A DNA stretch of 64,000 nucleotides from Pontibacillus halophilus JSM 076056 = DSM 19796 (GCF_000425205.1 NZ_AULI01000010.1:62001-126000), one strand, 5' to 3'. Positions 49,644 through 58,791 are shown, counted from the first letter of the stretch. The notes: a model not told the origin generated them from the letters alone. Translations and numbers: made by a program.

Positions 49644-51380
49644 TTACACAAGATAGGTATTTGAAGTAAGCATGGCATCTGCGATTCGGCGGTTACGTGA
49701 TACAGATTGTTCATATTGAAGAAGTGCTTGCACAGATGAAATTGAAGCAAGGGTTTCCGTACGCACATCTCCCGTCGTCAGGTTGGAAGCTAACATTAAA
49801 GCAACACTGCCAGCTTCGAGACCAGCACGTTCTATATAGGATGTTGCCAAGTCTTGATGCAGCGTTTTCCCACTCTTCCTTGCTCTTACAACTGCTGATT
49901 CCGCAGCATAAGCCATAATAGCCAGGTCTGCTAATCCCATCATCGTCTCTTGCTCTTCCTGTAACTCCTGACCGAAAGCGGAATAGGCCGCGCCAGCACA
50001 TACAAAGAACAAATCTTTCAATAACTGTACTCCTTGTTCTAACGAAGGCGCTTCGTTCGGTCGATGCATGTGCGTATGTGCTTCTTCAACCGCTTTTTGA
50101 AGGGGAAGTTCTCCTGATGCCGATTTCTTTAAGATGACGCCAGCAATGTGTAACCGGTTGATTTCATTCGTCCCTTCAAAAATTCGGTTAATTCGTGCAT
50201 CCCGATACGCTTGTTCAATTGGGTACTCCTTTATGTACCCTGCTCCTCCATGAAGCTGGAGCGCTTCATCAACAACCTCATCTAATGTTTCTGAGCCAAA
50301 CACTTTGCACATTGCGGATTCGAATGAGTGTTCATTCATTTTCTTCGCAACATCACGGCCAGATGTTTCATCCGTAACGTCTCTTAATACGGATTCAACA
50401 TGACCGGCTGTCCGATACATAACAGACTCAGAAGCATACAATTTAGCAGCCATCTTGGCTACTTTTTGCTTTGTTCCATTAAATTGAGCAATAGAACGAC
50501 CAAATTGCTTCCGCTCCTGAATGTGTGATAAACCCAACCCAAAGGAAAATTTGGCTGCGCCTGTTGTTGCCGCCCCTAAGTTAAATCGCCCGAGATTTAA
50601 TACATTTAATGCAATGTGATGCCCCTTGCCGACTTCTCCTAACACATTCTCCTTCGGAACCTTACAATCCTCCATGATGACAGAACAAGTAGAGGAAGCT
50701 TTAATTCCCATTTTATCTTCTTCTGGTCCTACCGATAATCCTTCAAACCCCTTCTCCACGATAAAGGCTGTAAAGTGTTCTCCATCTACTTTGGCATACA
50801 CGATAAACGTGTCGGAGAAAGAAGCATTCGTAATATAGATCTTGGTTCCATTTAATACATAGTGGTGACCCGTTTCATCCAACACAGCAGTCGTCTTAGC
50901 AGCAAGGGCATCACTACCTGCATCCGGTTCAGTGAGACAGTATGCTCCGATATATTCACCTGAAGCTAATTTCGGCAGGTACTTCGCTTTTTGTTCTTTA
51001 GTTCCGAAATACGTAATCGGTAGGCTTGCTATGCATGTATGATTATTATGGGCAACTGAATATCCTCCCCCAGCACCTAGCGCTTCTCCCACAATCCCCT
51101 TACTCATCTTATCGAGGCCTAGTCCTCCATAACTTTCTGGAATACTGTGAGCCAATAGACCGAGTTCTCCAGCTTGCTTCATTAAGCTCTCCACTAAATC
51201 ATAGTCTCCCGACTCGAGCCGCTCGCGCTCAGGATAAACGGCTTCTTCTAGAAAACGTCGTGCTGTCTTTGCCATCATTCTATGTTCATCGGTCTGGTCT
51301 TCCGGAGTGAAGATGGCGCTTTGGTCAATCTGACTCGTAAGGAATTGTCCACCTCTCACGATTTGCTCTACTGGATTCAT
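49644..51380 (-). CDS. Acyl-CoA dehydrogenase, long form
   Basis: A 578-residue FAD enzyme of the very-long-chain/FadE-like type, ~200 residues longer than short-chain forms because of a C-terminal helical domain. Motifs: AYCLTEPDAGSDA near residue 150, ITNASFSDTFIVYAK near residue 183, RKQFGRSIAQFN near residue 290, and YIKEYPIEQAYRDARINRIFEGTNEINR near residue 385 (the catalytic Glu region is in FEGTNEI). AGGAGG precedes ATG 51380. Its first 56 bases overlap the ComB-like gene. Confidence 0.93.
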   Translation of the reverse strand: MNPVEQIVRGGQFLTSQIDQSAIFTPEDQTDEHRMMAKTARRFLEEAVYPERERLESGDYDLVESLMKQAGELGLLAHSIPESYGGLGLDKMSKGIVGEALGAGGGYSVAHNNHTCIASLPITYFGTKEQKAKYLPKLASGEYIGAYCLTEPDAGSDALAAKTTAVLDETGHHYVLNGTKIYITNASFSDTFIVYAKVDGEHFTAFIVEKGFEGLSVGPEEDKMGIKASSTCSVIMEDCKVPKENVLGEVGKGHHIALNVLNLGRFNLGAATTGAAKFSFGLGLSHIQERKQFGRSIAQFNGTKQKVAKMAAKLYASESVMYRTAGHVESVLRDVTDETSGRDVAKKMNEHSFESAMCKVFGSETLDEVVDEALQLHGGAGYIKEYPIEQAYRDARINRIFEGTNEINRLHIAGVILKKSASGELPLQKAVEEAHTHMHRPNEAPSLEQGVQLLKDLFFVCAGAAYSAFGQELQEEQETMMGLADLAIMAYAAESAVVRARKSGKTLHQDLATSYIERAGLEAGSVALMLASNLTTGDVRTETLASISSVQALLQYEQSVSRNRRIADAMLTSNTYLV

Positions 51381-52104
51381 CCTTTCCTACCTCCTCGATA
51401 CGCCCTGTGTGTGTCCGATAAATCGGAACGACAGGACAACTGTTTTTATTTGCAACAAATTCAACATCACTTGCTAATCCATAATCCACTAACCATTTGC
51501 CTACCGTACTTGTTCTTAGAACGGTCTCAGCAGATGGACTGCCGTGATAGAAATAATAGGCAGCCAACGCTCGGTCGGTTAATGTCCACTCACCATGCTG
51601 CAAGAGTCTGTGAATCATACTGGCCGCACCGTAATAATCTTCAATTGCGAAGCGCTTGGTAGACCCTGCACAAATTAGACTAATCGAGTCGTTCACATGG
51701 TGAGAAACTAAATAATCGAGTATGGCCTGCTCATTTAAGAGAGATGCCACGTATACATACTTAGCTTGAGAGGCTCGACGAATGGCCACCGTTCCGTTAG
51801 TCGTCTTATAGAAGAGACGCTTGTTCTTTACGCTACTAGACAAGTAGATGGGAGTTGGAGATTGAAATCCTGGAATCGTATAACCCTGTTCTTCTCCGGC
51901 TAGCAAGTATGGTTCTTGACTCCCCTCCGCCATGCGAATCGCTTCACTTGCCGTTAAGGCTGGATAGACAGACAATGCTCCATGGTGAAATGCAGCTGTA
52001 ATACTTGAAGTTGCGAACAGAACGTCGTATACGATAGCGACCTTTCCTTCTATATGGTGAGGTTCTAGCTCTTCTTTGGAGTGAATGATGTGAATCTTCC
52101 CCAT
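51325..52104 (-). CDS. ComB-family (2-phosphosulfolactate phosphatase-like) protein
   Basis: A 259-residue protein matching the ComB fold: IEGKVAIVYDVLFATSSITAAFHHGA corresponds to the conserved VVVIDVLRATTT motif, followed by LAGEEQG and FYKTTNGTVAIRRA (usual TTNGT). ComB makes sulfolactate in coenzyme M synthesis, but Bacillaceae lack that pathway and often keep the gene. Here it sits between a kinase-like protein and an acyl-CoA dehydrogenase, overlapping one by 1 base and the other by 56 bases. The function in this setting is unknown. Confidence 0.8.
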   Translation of the reverse strand: MGKIHIIHSKEELEPHHIEGKVAIVYDVLFATSSITAAFHHGALSVYPALTASEAIRMAEGSQEPYLLAGEEQGYTIPGFQSPTPIYLSSSVKNKRLFYKTTNGTVAIRRASQAKYVYVASLLNEQAILDYLVSHHVNDSISLICAGSTKRFAIEDYYGAASMIHRLLQHGEWTLTDRALAAYYFYHGSPSAETVLRTSTVGKWLVDYGLASDVEFVANKNSCPVVPIYRTHTGRIEEVGKDESSRANRERWTIPYESD

Positions 52105-53159
52105 TAAAGACCCGCCGTTTCTCTTGCCTGTTGCAACAAATGATTGACGAAGTGATTCATCCCTTTAAATCGCTTGTCGTTCGTCTGCCCTTGTCGATAG
52201 CGATAGTAGATTTGTTGAACAATCCCAGCAAGCTTAAAATAGGCAAATGTCATATAGAAATCCATTTGCGTTACATCACGCCCACTCTTTTCTGCGTATC
52301 GCTGCATAAATTGTTCCCTTGTGTAAAAGCCATCATAAGCTGATGTAATAGGCGGCTTGCCTAAACCATTCCTTAAATAAGGCGAGTCATTAGGCTCAAT
52401 CCAGTAACTAAGTGCCACACCTAGATCCGCTAATGGATCACCAATTGTAGTCATCTCCCAATCAAATAACCCTACCATCTTCGTATAATCCTGTTCATCA
52501 AAGAGCGCATTATTCATCTTGTAATCGTAATGAATGAGTGCGCTGTTAGAATCACGAGGGATATGATGAACCAACCATTGTTTGACTCCCTCTCCTGACT
52601 CAACATCATCTGTTAATGCGCGGTCAAACCGCTTGATCCAACCATACACCTGCCGTTCCATAAATCCCTCTGGCTTGCCAATGTTTGCAAGATTACTAGA
52701 CTGATACTCCAATGAATGCAGTTCGGCTAGTGTATCTACCATCGTCTCAGACAGTCTTTTCGCCATCGCTTCACTTGCATCCACACCTGTCGGGAACTCC
52801 GTGTCAAGCACCACTCCATACCGTCTCTCCATAATAAAGAAAGGCGCTCCTAGAAGATTTCCCTCTTCATATAGGATGGGCTTAGGTGCCTTATCGAAAA
52901 TAGGGTGAACCGCTTGTAAAATCCGATATTCTCGCTCCATATCGTGAGCCTTTGGAGCCACTGGGCCCAATGGAGGCCTTCGTAGAACACCGACAAACTC
53001 CCCCATCTTAATTTCATAAGTTAAGTTCGAATGACCCGCACCAAATTGAGAGACCGTTAGCTCTCCATTTGCTTGTTCAATATGACGTTCGAGATAATCG
53101 TGTAAGGCTTTCTCATTCAATTCTTCTCCAGTTCGAACAGGGATTGTATCATAAGGCAT
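52104..53159 (-). CDS. APH-family phosphotransferase (ACAD10/11-type)
   Basis: A 351-residue aminoglycoside-phosphotransferase-fold kinase as found beside acyl-CoA dehydrogenases. It shows a nucleotide-loop FGAGHSNLTYEI, the catalytic loop IHYDYKMNNALFD (HxDxxxxN, near residue 205), and the metal-binding GLFDWEMTTIGDP. Human ACAD10/11 fuse this domain with a dehydrogenase to degrade 4-hydroxy acids by phosphorylating the hydroxyl; the same chemistry is plausible here (inference). AAGGGGGG precedes ATG 53159. Confidence 0.88.
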   Translation of the reverse strand: MPYDTIPVRTGEELNEKALHDYLERHIEQANGELTVSQFGAGHSNLTYEIKMGEFVGVLRRPPLGPVAPKAHDMEREYRILQAVHPIFDKAPKPILYEEGNLLGAPFFIMERRYGVVLDTEFPTGVDASEAMAKRLSETMVDTLAELHSLEYQSSNLANIGKPEGFMERQVYGWIKRFDRALTDDVESGEGVKQWLVHHIPRDSNSALIHYDYKMNNALFDEQDYTKMVGLFDWEMTTIGDPLADLGVALSYWIEPNDSPYLRNGLGKPPITSAYDGFYTREQFMQRYAEKSGRDVTQMDFYMTFAYFKLAGIVQQIYYRYRQGQTNDKRFKGMNHFVNHLLQQARETAGL

Positions 53160-53569
53160 TATAATCCCCCCTTAAGCTTTTGCATCTGGTACTTCTCTAA
53201 ACTGGTACGCATCGACTCGTCCATTGGTTTACTCTTCTCAGTCTGAAAGTCGTATTGGATGACCACAGATTCTCCTCGAGCGATGTTCTCATCTGTTTCT
53301 TGGTCTTTGATATGTTGATGAAGATGGAAGCTACTGTTGCCAATTCTCGTTACGTACGTTTCAATCGCTAAGGATTGGCCAAAATACGCTTGTTTCAAGA
53401 AATCACATTTAACAGAGGCAAGGATGAAATTCCACTCTTCAGCTACCAGCTCAAGGTCGTGGAAGAAACGAATTCTCGCTTCTTCAAGGTACATAAAGAA
53501 ATTCCGGTTGTTCACATGACCAAGCATATCGGTTTCACTGAAGCGAACAACCAAATTATGACGATGCAT
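53159..53569 (-). CDS. Acyl-CoA thioesterase (4HBT hotdog family)
   Basis: A 136-residue hotdog-fold protein. It has VRFSETDMLGHVNNRNFFMYLEEAR at the N-terminus with the catalytic Asp of 4-hydroxybenzoyl-CoA/YbgC thioesterases (near residue 14), then ILASVKCDFLKQAYFG. It probably releases free acids or recovers CoA. AAGGGGGG precedes ATG 53569. It overlaps the kinase start by one base. Confidence 0.88.
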   Translation of the reverse strand: MHRHNLVVRFSETDMLGHVNNRNFFMYLEEARIRFFHDLELVAEEWNFILASVKCDFLKQAYFGQSLAIETYVTRIGNSSFHLHQHIKDQETDENIARGESVVIQYDFQTEKSKPMDESMRTSLEKYQMQKLKGGL

Positions 53570-53581
53570 CTATATCCCCCC

Positions 53582-54460
53582 TTATGAATAAACCTTCTTT
53601 CCATCCTCATACGAGTAAAATCCCTTGCCAGTCTTTCGACCAAGCTCATTTGCTTCCATTTTATCTGCAAGCAACTGCGGGGGTTTGTCTTCTATGTTTC
53701 CTGTCTCGGCATATTGTTGTTGCATAACATAGTAGCCTACATCAATTCCAGACAAATCCATCAGTTCAAACGGCCCGAGCGGGTGGCTTAACGCTTTCTT
53801 CGTAATAATGTCTATGTCTTCAAAGCTAGCATATCCGCCCTGATAAAGACTCATCGCTTCTTTCTGTATAGCAAATAGAATCCGGTTCGCAATAAACCCT
53901 GAGATCTCTTTCTCTAACAATACTGCTGTACGGTTCATTGCTTTACATACATCCATTGTCGCTTCGATTGTCGAATCAGATGTATGCTCCCCTCTCACAA
54001 CCTCAACACAGTCCATCACAAGAGCAGGGTAAAAGAAGTGCATATTGCATATGCGGTCCGCGCGTTCTGTTGCATCTGCAATTAAGGAGCTCACAATTGT
54101 AGAACTATTTGTAGCTAGAATCGCATGAGAAGGTGCAATCGAATCAAGCTGTTTAAACACATCCCGTTTCACGTCTAACTTCTCCACTACAGCTTCAATA
54201 ATGAAGTCAGCCTCACAAGCAGCCTCCTCTATGCTCGTAGTAAACGTAAGCGCCTGAAAAGCCTCATCTCTTCGTTCACGACTAATCTTTTCTTTCGTTA
54301 CCCATTTCTCCATTATGGATTGAAGTGTCGCCTTTGCTTGTTCTAGCGCATCTCCATTGACGTCTTGCAAGATAGTCTTATACCCTCCTAACGCTGATAG
54401 CATTGCAATCTGATGCCCCATAGAACCTGCCCCAACAACGGTTACATTACGAATTCCCAT
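53582..54460 (-). CDS. 3-hydroxyacyl-CoA dehydrogenase (3-hydroxybutyryl-CoA type)
   Basis: A 292-residue NAD-dependent enzyme. Rossmann GAGSMGHQIA, catalytic region ILATNSSTIVSSLIADAT, MHFFYPALVMDCVEVVRG, and the C-terminal helical domain with EISGFIANRIL and HPLGPFELMDLSGID. ATG 54460 is used (AAGGGG eight bases before); the ATG at 54478 belongs to the operator palindrome. First gene of the operon running to 47859. Confidence 0.93.
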   Translation of the reverse strand: MGIRNVTVVGAGSMGHQIAMLSALGGYKTILQDVNGDALEQAKATLQSIMEKWVTKEKISRERRDEAFQALTFTTSIEEAACEADFIIEAVVEKLDVKRDVFKQLDSIAPSHAILATNSSTIVSSLIADATERADRICNMHFFYPALVMDCVEVVRGEHTSDSTIEATMDVCKAMNRTAVLLEKEISGFIANRILFAIQKEAMSLYQGGYASFEDIDIITKKALSHPLGPFELMDLSGIDVGYYVMQQQYAETGNIEDKPPQLLADKMEANELGRKTGKGFYSYEDGKKVYS

Positions 54461-54475
54461 CCTTCTATCCCCTTT

Positions 54476-54495
54476 CATACTAACTGGTTAGTATG
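54476..54495. promoter_or_regulatory. TetR-type operator upstream of the hydroxyacyl-CoA dehydrogenase operon
   Basis: CATACTAAC-TG-GTTAGTATG, perfect 9-base arms. It differs from the site at 57176-57195 only in the two centre bases (TG for CG). It overlaps the -10 box of the predicted promoter. Confidence 0.85.
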
Positions 54496-54518
54496 TTACT
54501 ATTCCTCCTCCGCCTCAA
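54490..54518 (-). promoter_or_regulatory. Candidate sigma-A promoter of the hydroxyacyl-CoA dehydrogenase operon
   Basis: TTGAGG, 17 bases, CATACT on the minus strand. The -35 overlaps the tetR stop and the -10 lies within the operator arm. Confidence 0.45.
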
Positions 54519-55087
54519 GTGCGAGGAGGTTGTAAGCCTTCTAACATCATGCTGACATAGATGTCTGTGAGCTCTTCTTCTGACACTTCACCATCTGGTT
54601 CATACCAGAAATAACTCCAGTTCACAATCCCAAGAATCCCGAAAGATACCATGTCGGCACGCAAGTCCTTCCTAAACTCTTCAGCACGAACGCCTTCTTC
54701 TACTAGCTGTTGCACGTTCCTCTGAAATAAATGTCGCTTCGGAAGGAGTTTAGCTGTATGATGGTCACTTAGATGTCGCATTTCCCTAAAGAAGACGCGA
54801 GCACTTTGCGCTTGTAGGCGTATGTTCTTGATGACCATGAGAACCGTGCTTCTCAATTTCTCTTTATAGCTCACCCCGTTCGCAAATAAGATTTGCTCCT
54901 GACGCTTCAATAACTCTTCTATAAACGTAAGGTGGATTTGCATGAGAACGTCTTCCTTGTTGTGGAAATAGTAATAAAATGTACCTTTCGTAACTCCATT
55001 CGCTTCTACAATATCTTGAATTGACGTTTCCAGAAATCCACGCTCTCCAAATAGCTCAATGCTTGTTTCCATAATTTTATCCTTCAT
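54515..55087 (-). CDS. TetR/AcrR-family repressor, FadR-like
   Basis: A 190-residue regulator. N-terminal helix-turn-helix: ETSIQDIVEANGVTKGTFYYYFHNKEDVL (~18-48), then a helical ligand domain with RVFFREMRHLSD. It sits between two acyl-CoA operons that each carry the same palindrome, so it most likely represses both and is released by an acyl-CoA. The SDR gene stop lies 78 bases upstream, so it may be co-transcribed with that operon or have its own weak promoter. The ribosome site is poor (AGAGG, eleven bases off). Confidence 0.87.
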   Translation of the reverse strand: MKDKIMETSIELFGERGFLETSIQDIVEANGVTKGTFYYYFHNKEDVLMQIHLTFIEELLKRQEQILFANGVSYKEKLRSTVLMVIKNIRLQAQSARVFFREMRHLSDHHTAKLLPKRHLFQRNVQQLVEEGVRAEEFRKDLRADMVSFGILGIVNWSYFWYEPDGEVSEEELTDIYVSMMLEGLQPPRT

Positions 55088-55165
55088 GAGTAAATAATCC
55101 TCTCGTTGATTAATTTTCTGTTTCTTTAGAATAGTACCATCATTACTGCGATACGAGAAGGAGAA

Positions 55166-55942
55166 TTAGCAAGAGGCGTGCATGCCCCCATCGACGACGA
55201 GCACATCTCCTGTTACATAATCAGAGGCCCTAGATGCTAAGAACAGCGCAGCGCCCTTCAAATCATCTTCAGAACCAAAGCGATTTAGCGGCGTTCGATC
55301 AAGAATAAAGTCTCCTCCATGTTCAAGCACGACTTTAGACATCTTTGTAGGAAAGAAACCAGGTGCAAGAGCATTGACTTGGATATTATGTGGACCCCAT
55401 TTGACGGCCAGATCCTTCGTTAGGGTGATTACAGCTCCTTTACTGGCATTGTAGCCTACCGTATCCATGAATCTAGCATCAGCCCCACCAAGACCAGCTA
55501 CAGAGCTAATGTTGATGATCTTCCCATGCCCTTGGTCCACCATCACCTTCCCGACCTGTTGGCTCATGAGGAACGTACCTGTCACATTGACCGTCATTAC
55601 TTTGTCCCATGCTTCACGAGGCATCTCAAGAGCTGGCGCGCCCCACGTAGCTCCACTATTATTCACGAGAATATCAATTGAACCAAACGTTTCTTTCGTC
55701 GTTTGTACCACTTGAAGAACGTCCTCTTCCTTTGTAACATCACAGGCTAATCCTAACGTCTGAACCCCCATTTGAGCTAAGTCTTTCGCGACTTCTTCAC
55801 AGGTCTCTTGCTTTCTTGAACAGACGACAACATTCGCACCAGCCTCAGCAAATCCTTCTGCAATTTGACGGCCTAACCCTCTTCCGCCTCCTGTTACAAT
55901 CGCTGTCTTTCCTGTGAGTTCGAACAATTTCAGAACGTGCAT
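55166..55942 (-). CDS. SDR-family dehydrogenase in the acyl-CoA locus
   Basis: A 258-residue short-chain dehydrogenase. TGGGRGLGRQIAEGFAEAGA cofactor loop, NNSGATWGAPALEMP, catalytic GYNASKGAV, and APGFFPTKMS. It is similar to gluconate 5-dehydrogenase/3-oxoacyl-type reductases; the substrate is unknown. The frame is open to 56068, but ATG 55942 has GGAGGGG four bases before it. That ribosome site spans the stop codon of the upstream acyl-CoA dehydrogenase, so the two are coupled. Confidence 0.88.
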   Translation of the reverse strand: MHVLKLFELTGKTAIVTGGGRGLGRQIAEGFAEAGANVVVCSRKQETCEEVAKDLAQMGVQTLGLACDVTKEEDVLQVVQTTKETFGSIDILVNNSGATWGAPALEMPREAWDKVMTVNVTGTFLMSQQVGKVMVDQGHGKIINISSVAGLGGADARFMDTVGYNASKGAVITLTKDLAVKWGPHNIQVNALAPGFFPTKMSKVVLEHGGDFILDRTPLNRFGSEDDLKGAALFLASRASDYVTGDVLVVDGGMHASC

Positions 55943-55943
55943 T

Positions 55944-57158
55944 CTACCCCTCCTTATGATTTGCCATCTCCAACCTAGCAATTTGACGCCGATGTACTTC
56001 ATCAGGTCCATCAGCCAAACGTAGTGTTCTGGCGTTCGCCCACTGAGCTGCGAGCGTAAAATCATCACTTACTCCGGCTCCCCCATGGGCTTGTATCGCG
56101 CGGTCTAGAACCCTTAAGGCCAAGGAAGGTGCTACCACTTTAATCATTGCGATTTCCTTCTTGGCAACTTTATTGCCTACCGTATCCATCATGTATGCTG
56201 CCTTTAAGGTTAATAGGCGGGCTTGCTCAATCTCAATTCTAGAGTCGGCAATCCATTCTTGAACGACACCCTGGTCAGCAATTTTCTTTCCGAAAGCCTC
56301 TCTACTTTGTACGCGCTTACATAAATCTTCAAGCGCACGCTCAGCCGCACCAATCAATCTCATACAATGATGGATTCTCCCTGGGCCAAGTCGACCTTGC
56401 GCAATGGCAAATCCTTTCCCCTCATCCCAAATTAGGTTTTCCTTTGGCACGCGGACATTTGAGAACTGAATTTCTGCATGCCCGTGTGGAGCATGGTCAT
56501 ACCCATATACAGGTAGCATCCGTTCAATCGTTACGCCTTCAGTATCTAGCGGAACTAGAATCATAGATTGTTGTTCATATTTCGGTGCTTCTTTGTCTGT
56601 CTTCCCCATAAATATAGCAACCTTACATCTAGGGTCTCCAGCTCCTGAGGACCACCATTTAGTTCCGTTAATGAGATAGGAATCACCATCTCGCTCAATG
56701 AGCGCCTCGATATTCGTCGCATCAGATGAAGCTACATCTGGTTCCGTCATTGAAAAGCAAGAACGAATCTCCCCATCTAATAAGGGGCGTAGCCACCTTT
56801 CTTTCTGCTCATCCGTTCCATACCGATCTAGCACTTCCATGTTCCCTGTATCAGGAGCGTTACAATTAAATACTTCTGGCCCAATTAAGGAACGCCCCAT
56901 AATCTCACACAACGGTGCATACTCAAGGTTGGTTAATCCTGCTCCATTCTCCGAATGAGGAAGGAATAAATTCCACAATCCTTCTTCTTTCGCTTTCTTC
57001 TTTAGTTCCTCCATAACAGGTGGTACTGCTTCCCATCTTGATGATTGAGAATCTAGTTGTTCCTCGTATAAGCGTTCATTCGGATACACGTAGTCACGCA
57101 TGAATTGCTCCAAGCGTTCCATATATTCCTTGACCTTGTCACTATACTCAAAGTTCAC
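55944..57158 (-). CDS. Acyl-CoA dehydrogenase (ACAD10/11 C-terminal type)
   Basis: A ~404-residue FAD enzyme. [16 protein letters not shown] near residue 138, [16 protein letters not shown] near residue 170, [16 protein letters not shown] near residue 290, and a C-terminal [13 protein letters not shown]...[25 protein letters not shown]. The DGPDEVH ending is typical of the ACAD10/11-like branch that pairs with the APH-type kinase. Two further in-frame GTG codons lie upstream at 57161 and 57167; GTG 57158 is best spaced from AGGGG. First gene after the 57207-57235 promoter. Confidence 0.9.
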   Translation of the reverse strand: MNFEYSDKVKEYMERLEQFMRDYVYPNERLYEEQLDSQSSRWEAVPPVMEELKKKAKEEGLWNLFLPHSENGAGLTNLEYAPLCEIMGRSLIGPEVFNCNAPDTGNMEVLDRYGTDEQKERWLRPLLDGEIRSCFSMTEPDVASSDATNIEALIERDGDSYLINGTKWWSSGAGDPRCKVAIFMGKTDKEAPKYEQQSMILVPLDTEGVTIERMLPVYGYDHAPHGHAEIQFSNVRVPKENLIWDEGKGFAIAQGRLGPGRIHHCMRLIGAAERALEDLCKRVQSREAFGKKIADQGVVQEWIADSRIEIEQARLLTLKAAYMMDTVGNKVAKKEIAMIKVVAPSLALRVLDRAIQAHGGAGVSDDFTLAAQWANARTLRLADGPDEVHRRQIARLEMANHKEG

Positions 57159-57175
57159 CACTTTCACCCCTGAAG

Positions 57176-57195
57176 CATACTAACCGGTTAGTATG
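57176..57195. promoter_or_regulatory. TetR-type operator upstream of the acyl-CoA dehydrogenase/SDR operon
   Basis: CATACTAACCGGTTAGTATG, a perfect 20-base palindrome just downstream of the predicted transcription start. Nearly identical to the site at 54476-54495. Confidence 0.88.
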
Positions 57196-57206
57196 TAGTT
57201 GCTTTC

Positions 57207-57235
57207 ATCATATCTTTATTTATCTGAAAATTCAA
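57207..57235 (-). promoter_or_regulatory. Sigma-A promoter of the acyl-CoA dehydrogenase/SDR operon
   Basis: TTGAAT, 17 bases, TATGAT on the minus strand; the predicted start is ~57200, so the operator lies at about +5 to +24. Confidence 0.72.
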
Positions 57236-57340
57236 GAGATTAAACTCGTAAGCTTTCCACCTTTTATTTATCTACTATCTCGGTATGTGCTAAAGTAGTA
57301 TGTAATAGATGACCATTTTTATCCAGGAGAGAGGGAGACT

Positions 57341-58786
57341 ATGCCCAACCGCATTAAACTTGGAATCGCTGCATTTATATGTATCGGATTTGGCATCACC
57401 TATTATCTGTCGAGTGACGACACACAATCTAAAAACCCCGATTTACTATATGCAAATTCAATTGATGAAGTTGAGGCTTATTACGAGAAAACAATTCCAC
57501 GTTATGCCCTGATGAAAGAGTTGAAGAAGGTCCAAGAGATTAACAAAACGTACTCCCTACGAAATCACCTTCAAAAGCTTCATTTAAATAAAGCTTTGGT
57601 ATATGACCAAGATATTGTTCTCTTGTATCATGTTGACTTAGAGCGGCAAGCCGAATCCGTCAAAGAAGAAGATTTGTTGCATATTCAGTCGATTATATTA
57701 GACGATCAACCCGAATGGCACGACAGACAAACGTTGTTCAAATTTATAAAGAGAAATGAAGGTATCATCTACAACGGTTCTTACTATCACGCAGCGACCA
57801 TCCCAAACGTCCTATCCCCTAACGTGCAGTATGATGGAAAGGACCCTTTCTACGCCGACATAAATACAGTAACTGAAACGCTCCAAGCAAGTCTTGAAAT
57901 CGCATACGGAGCAGGGTTATCAGAAGAGAATGATAATCGTGATACTTACAAAGTCCCGAAAGCCTCCTTTTCGCTATCGTACCACCCTAGAGACGATTTC
58001 ATTAGAACCGTGAACATAGACGAAATCTTACACTTACCCTCTTCCTTTCCATCCATCTATATGGATAAGCTAATGCTTGGCTTTCGAGGAAACATCGCAA
58101 CTGGTTCTAGTGAATCTTTAAACGAAACACTCGTTCACATGACTGCAGACCTTTCTATTAAAGACGAGGAAGTTGCATTTTACGGGTATGAACAGAACCA
58201 ATCGAGAACCAATCAAGAAGGAACTCCGTTATTGTTTTACTCCACATCGTTCAATTCTACACGAGAGTTACTAGAAGCAGAGACAATGGAATTACACATA
58301 AAAGAACTAATCACCTACGACCAACTCAATAGTGAGATGACATTTACAATTCCAACTGCTGTAGTAAACCTTTCAAACCAGAGCACGGAGGCTCCCCTAC
58401 CGAAGGGACATATACTCACTACGTATCAAGATATTATCTTTACGCTCCAACATGTAGCTATGAATGATTACGGTGTGACCTTGTACATCGAGATGGACGA
58501 TTCAAACGCTGAAAAGACAATTCCCTCAGACTTCCGGAAGTTCAATTTCATTAAGAATAATGAACAGAGTCCCCCTGTACCTATGAGCACTACAATTACA
58601 AATGAAAAGGGCGAAGAAGCTACAGCTAGCGAAATGAAATCTAAACAAAGGAACAATACAACCGTACTGACGCTTCCAATCGATTTCGTCAAGAACTCTG
58701 AAATGATTACCGTTAAAACGATGAATATCCCCCTTATTCACCCTATAAATGAGACTTTCACGGTCGAGTTAAGCAATCATAAATGA
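57341..58786 (+). CDS. Hypothetical membrane-anchored extracytoplasmic protein
   Basis: A 481-residue protein not recognised. One N-terminal helix (IKLGIAAFICIGFGITYYL), then an external part of ~450 residues with a helical first third (VEAYYEKTIPRYALMKELKKVQEI) and beta-rich remainder. Two segments (~250-350 and ~355-480) look like immunoglobulin-type strands, in the manner of DUF4179/DUF5643 envelope proteins, but this is only structural resemblance. GAGAGGGAGA precedes ATG 57341. It converges on the dgcW-like gene and shares its terminator. Confidence 0.65.
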   Translation: MPNRIKLGIAAFICIGFGITYYLSSDDTQSKNPDLLYANSIDEVEAYYEKTIPRYALMKELKKVQEINKTYSLRNHLQKLHLNKALVYDQDIVLLYHVDLERQAESVKEEDLLHIQSIILDDQPEWHDRQTLFKFIKRNEGIIYNGSYYHAATIPNVLSPNVQYDGKDPFYADINTVTETLQASLEIAYGAGLSEENDNRDTYKVPKASFSLSYHPRDDFIRTVNIDEILHLPSSFPSIYMDKLMLGFRGNIATGSSESLNETLVHMTADLSIKDEEVAFYGYEQNQSRTNQEGTPLLFYSTSFNSTRELLEAETMELHIKELITYDQLNSEMTFTIPTAVVNLSNQSTEAPLPKGHILTTYQDIIFTLQHVAMNDYGVTLYIEMDDSNAEKTIPSDFRKFNFIKNNEQSPPVPMSTTITNEKGEEATASEMKSKQRNNTTVLTLPIDFVKNSEMITVKTMNIPLIHPINETFTVELSNHK

Positions 58787-58791
58787 ACAGG

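Noticed and set aside
54504-54531. CCTCCTCGC/GCGGAGGAGG inverted repeat at the tetR stop as a terminator
   Set aside because: Imperfect stem with no T-run; it overlaps the predicted promoter of the next operon.
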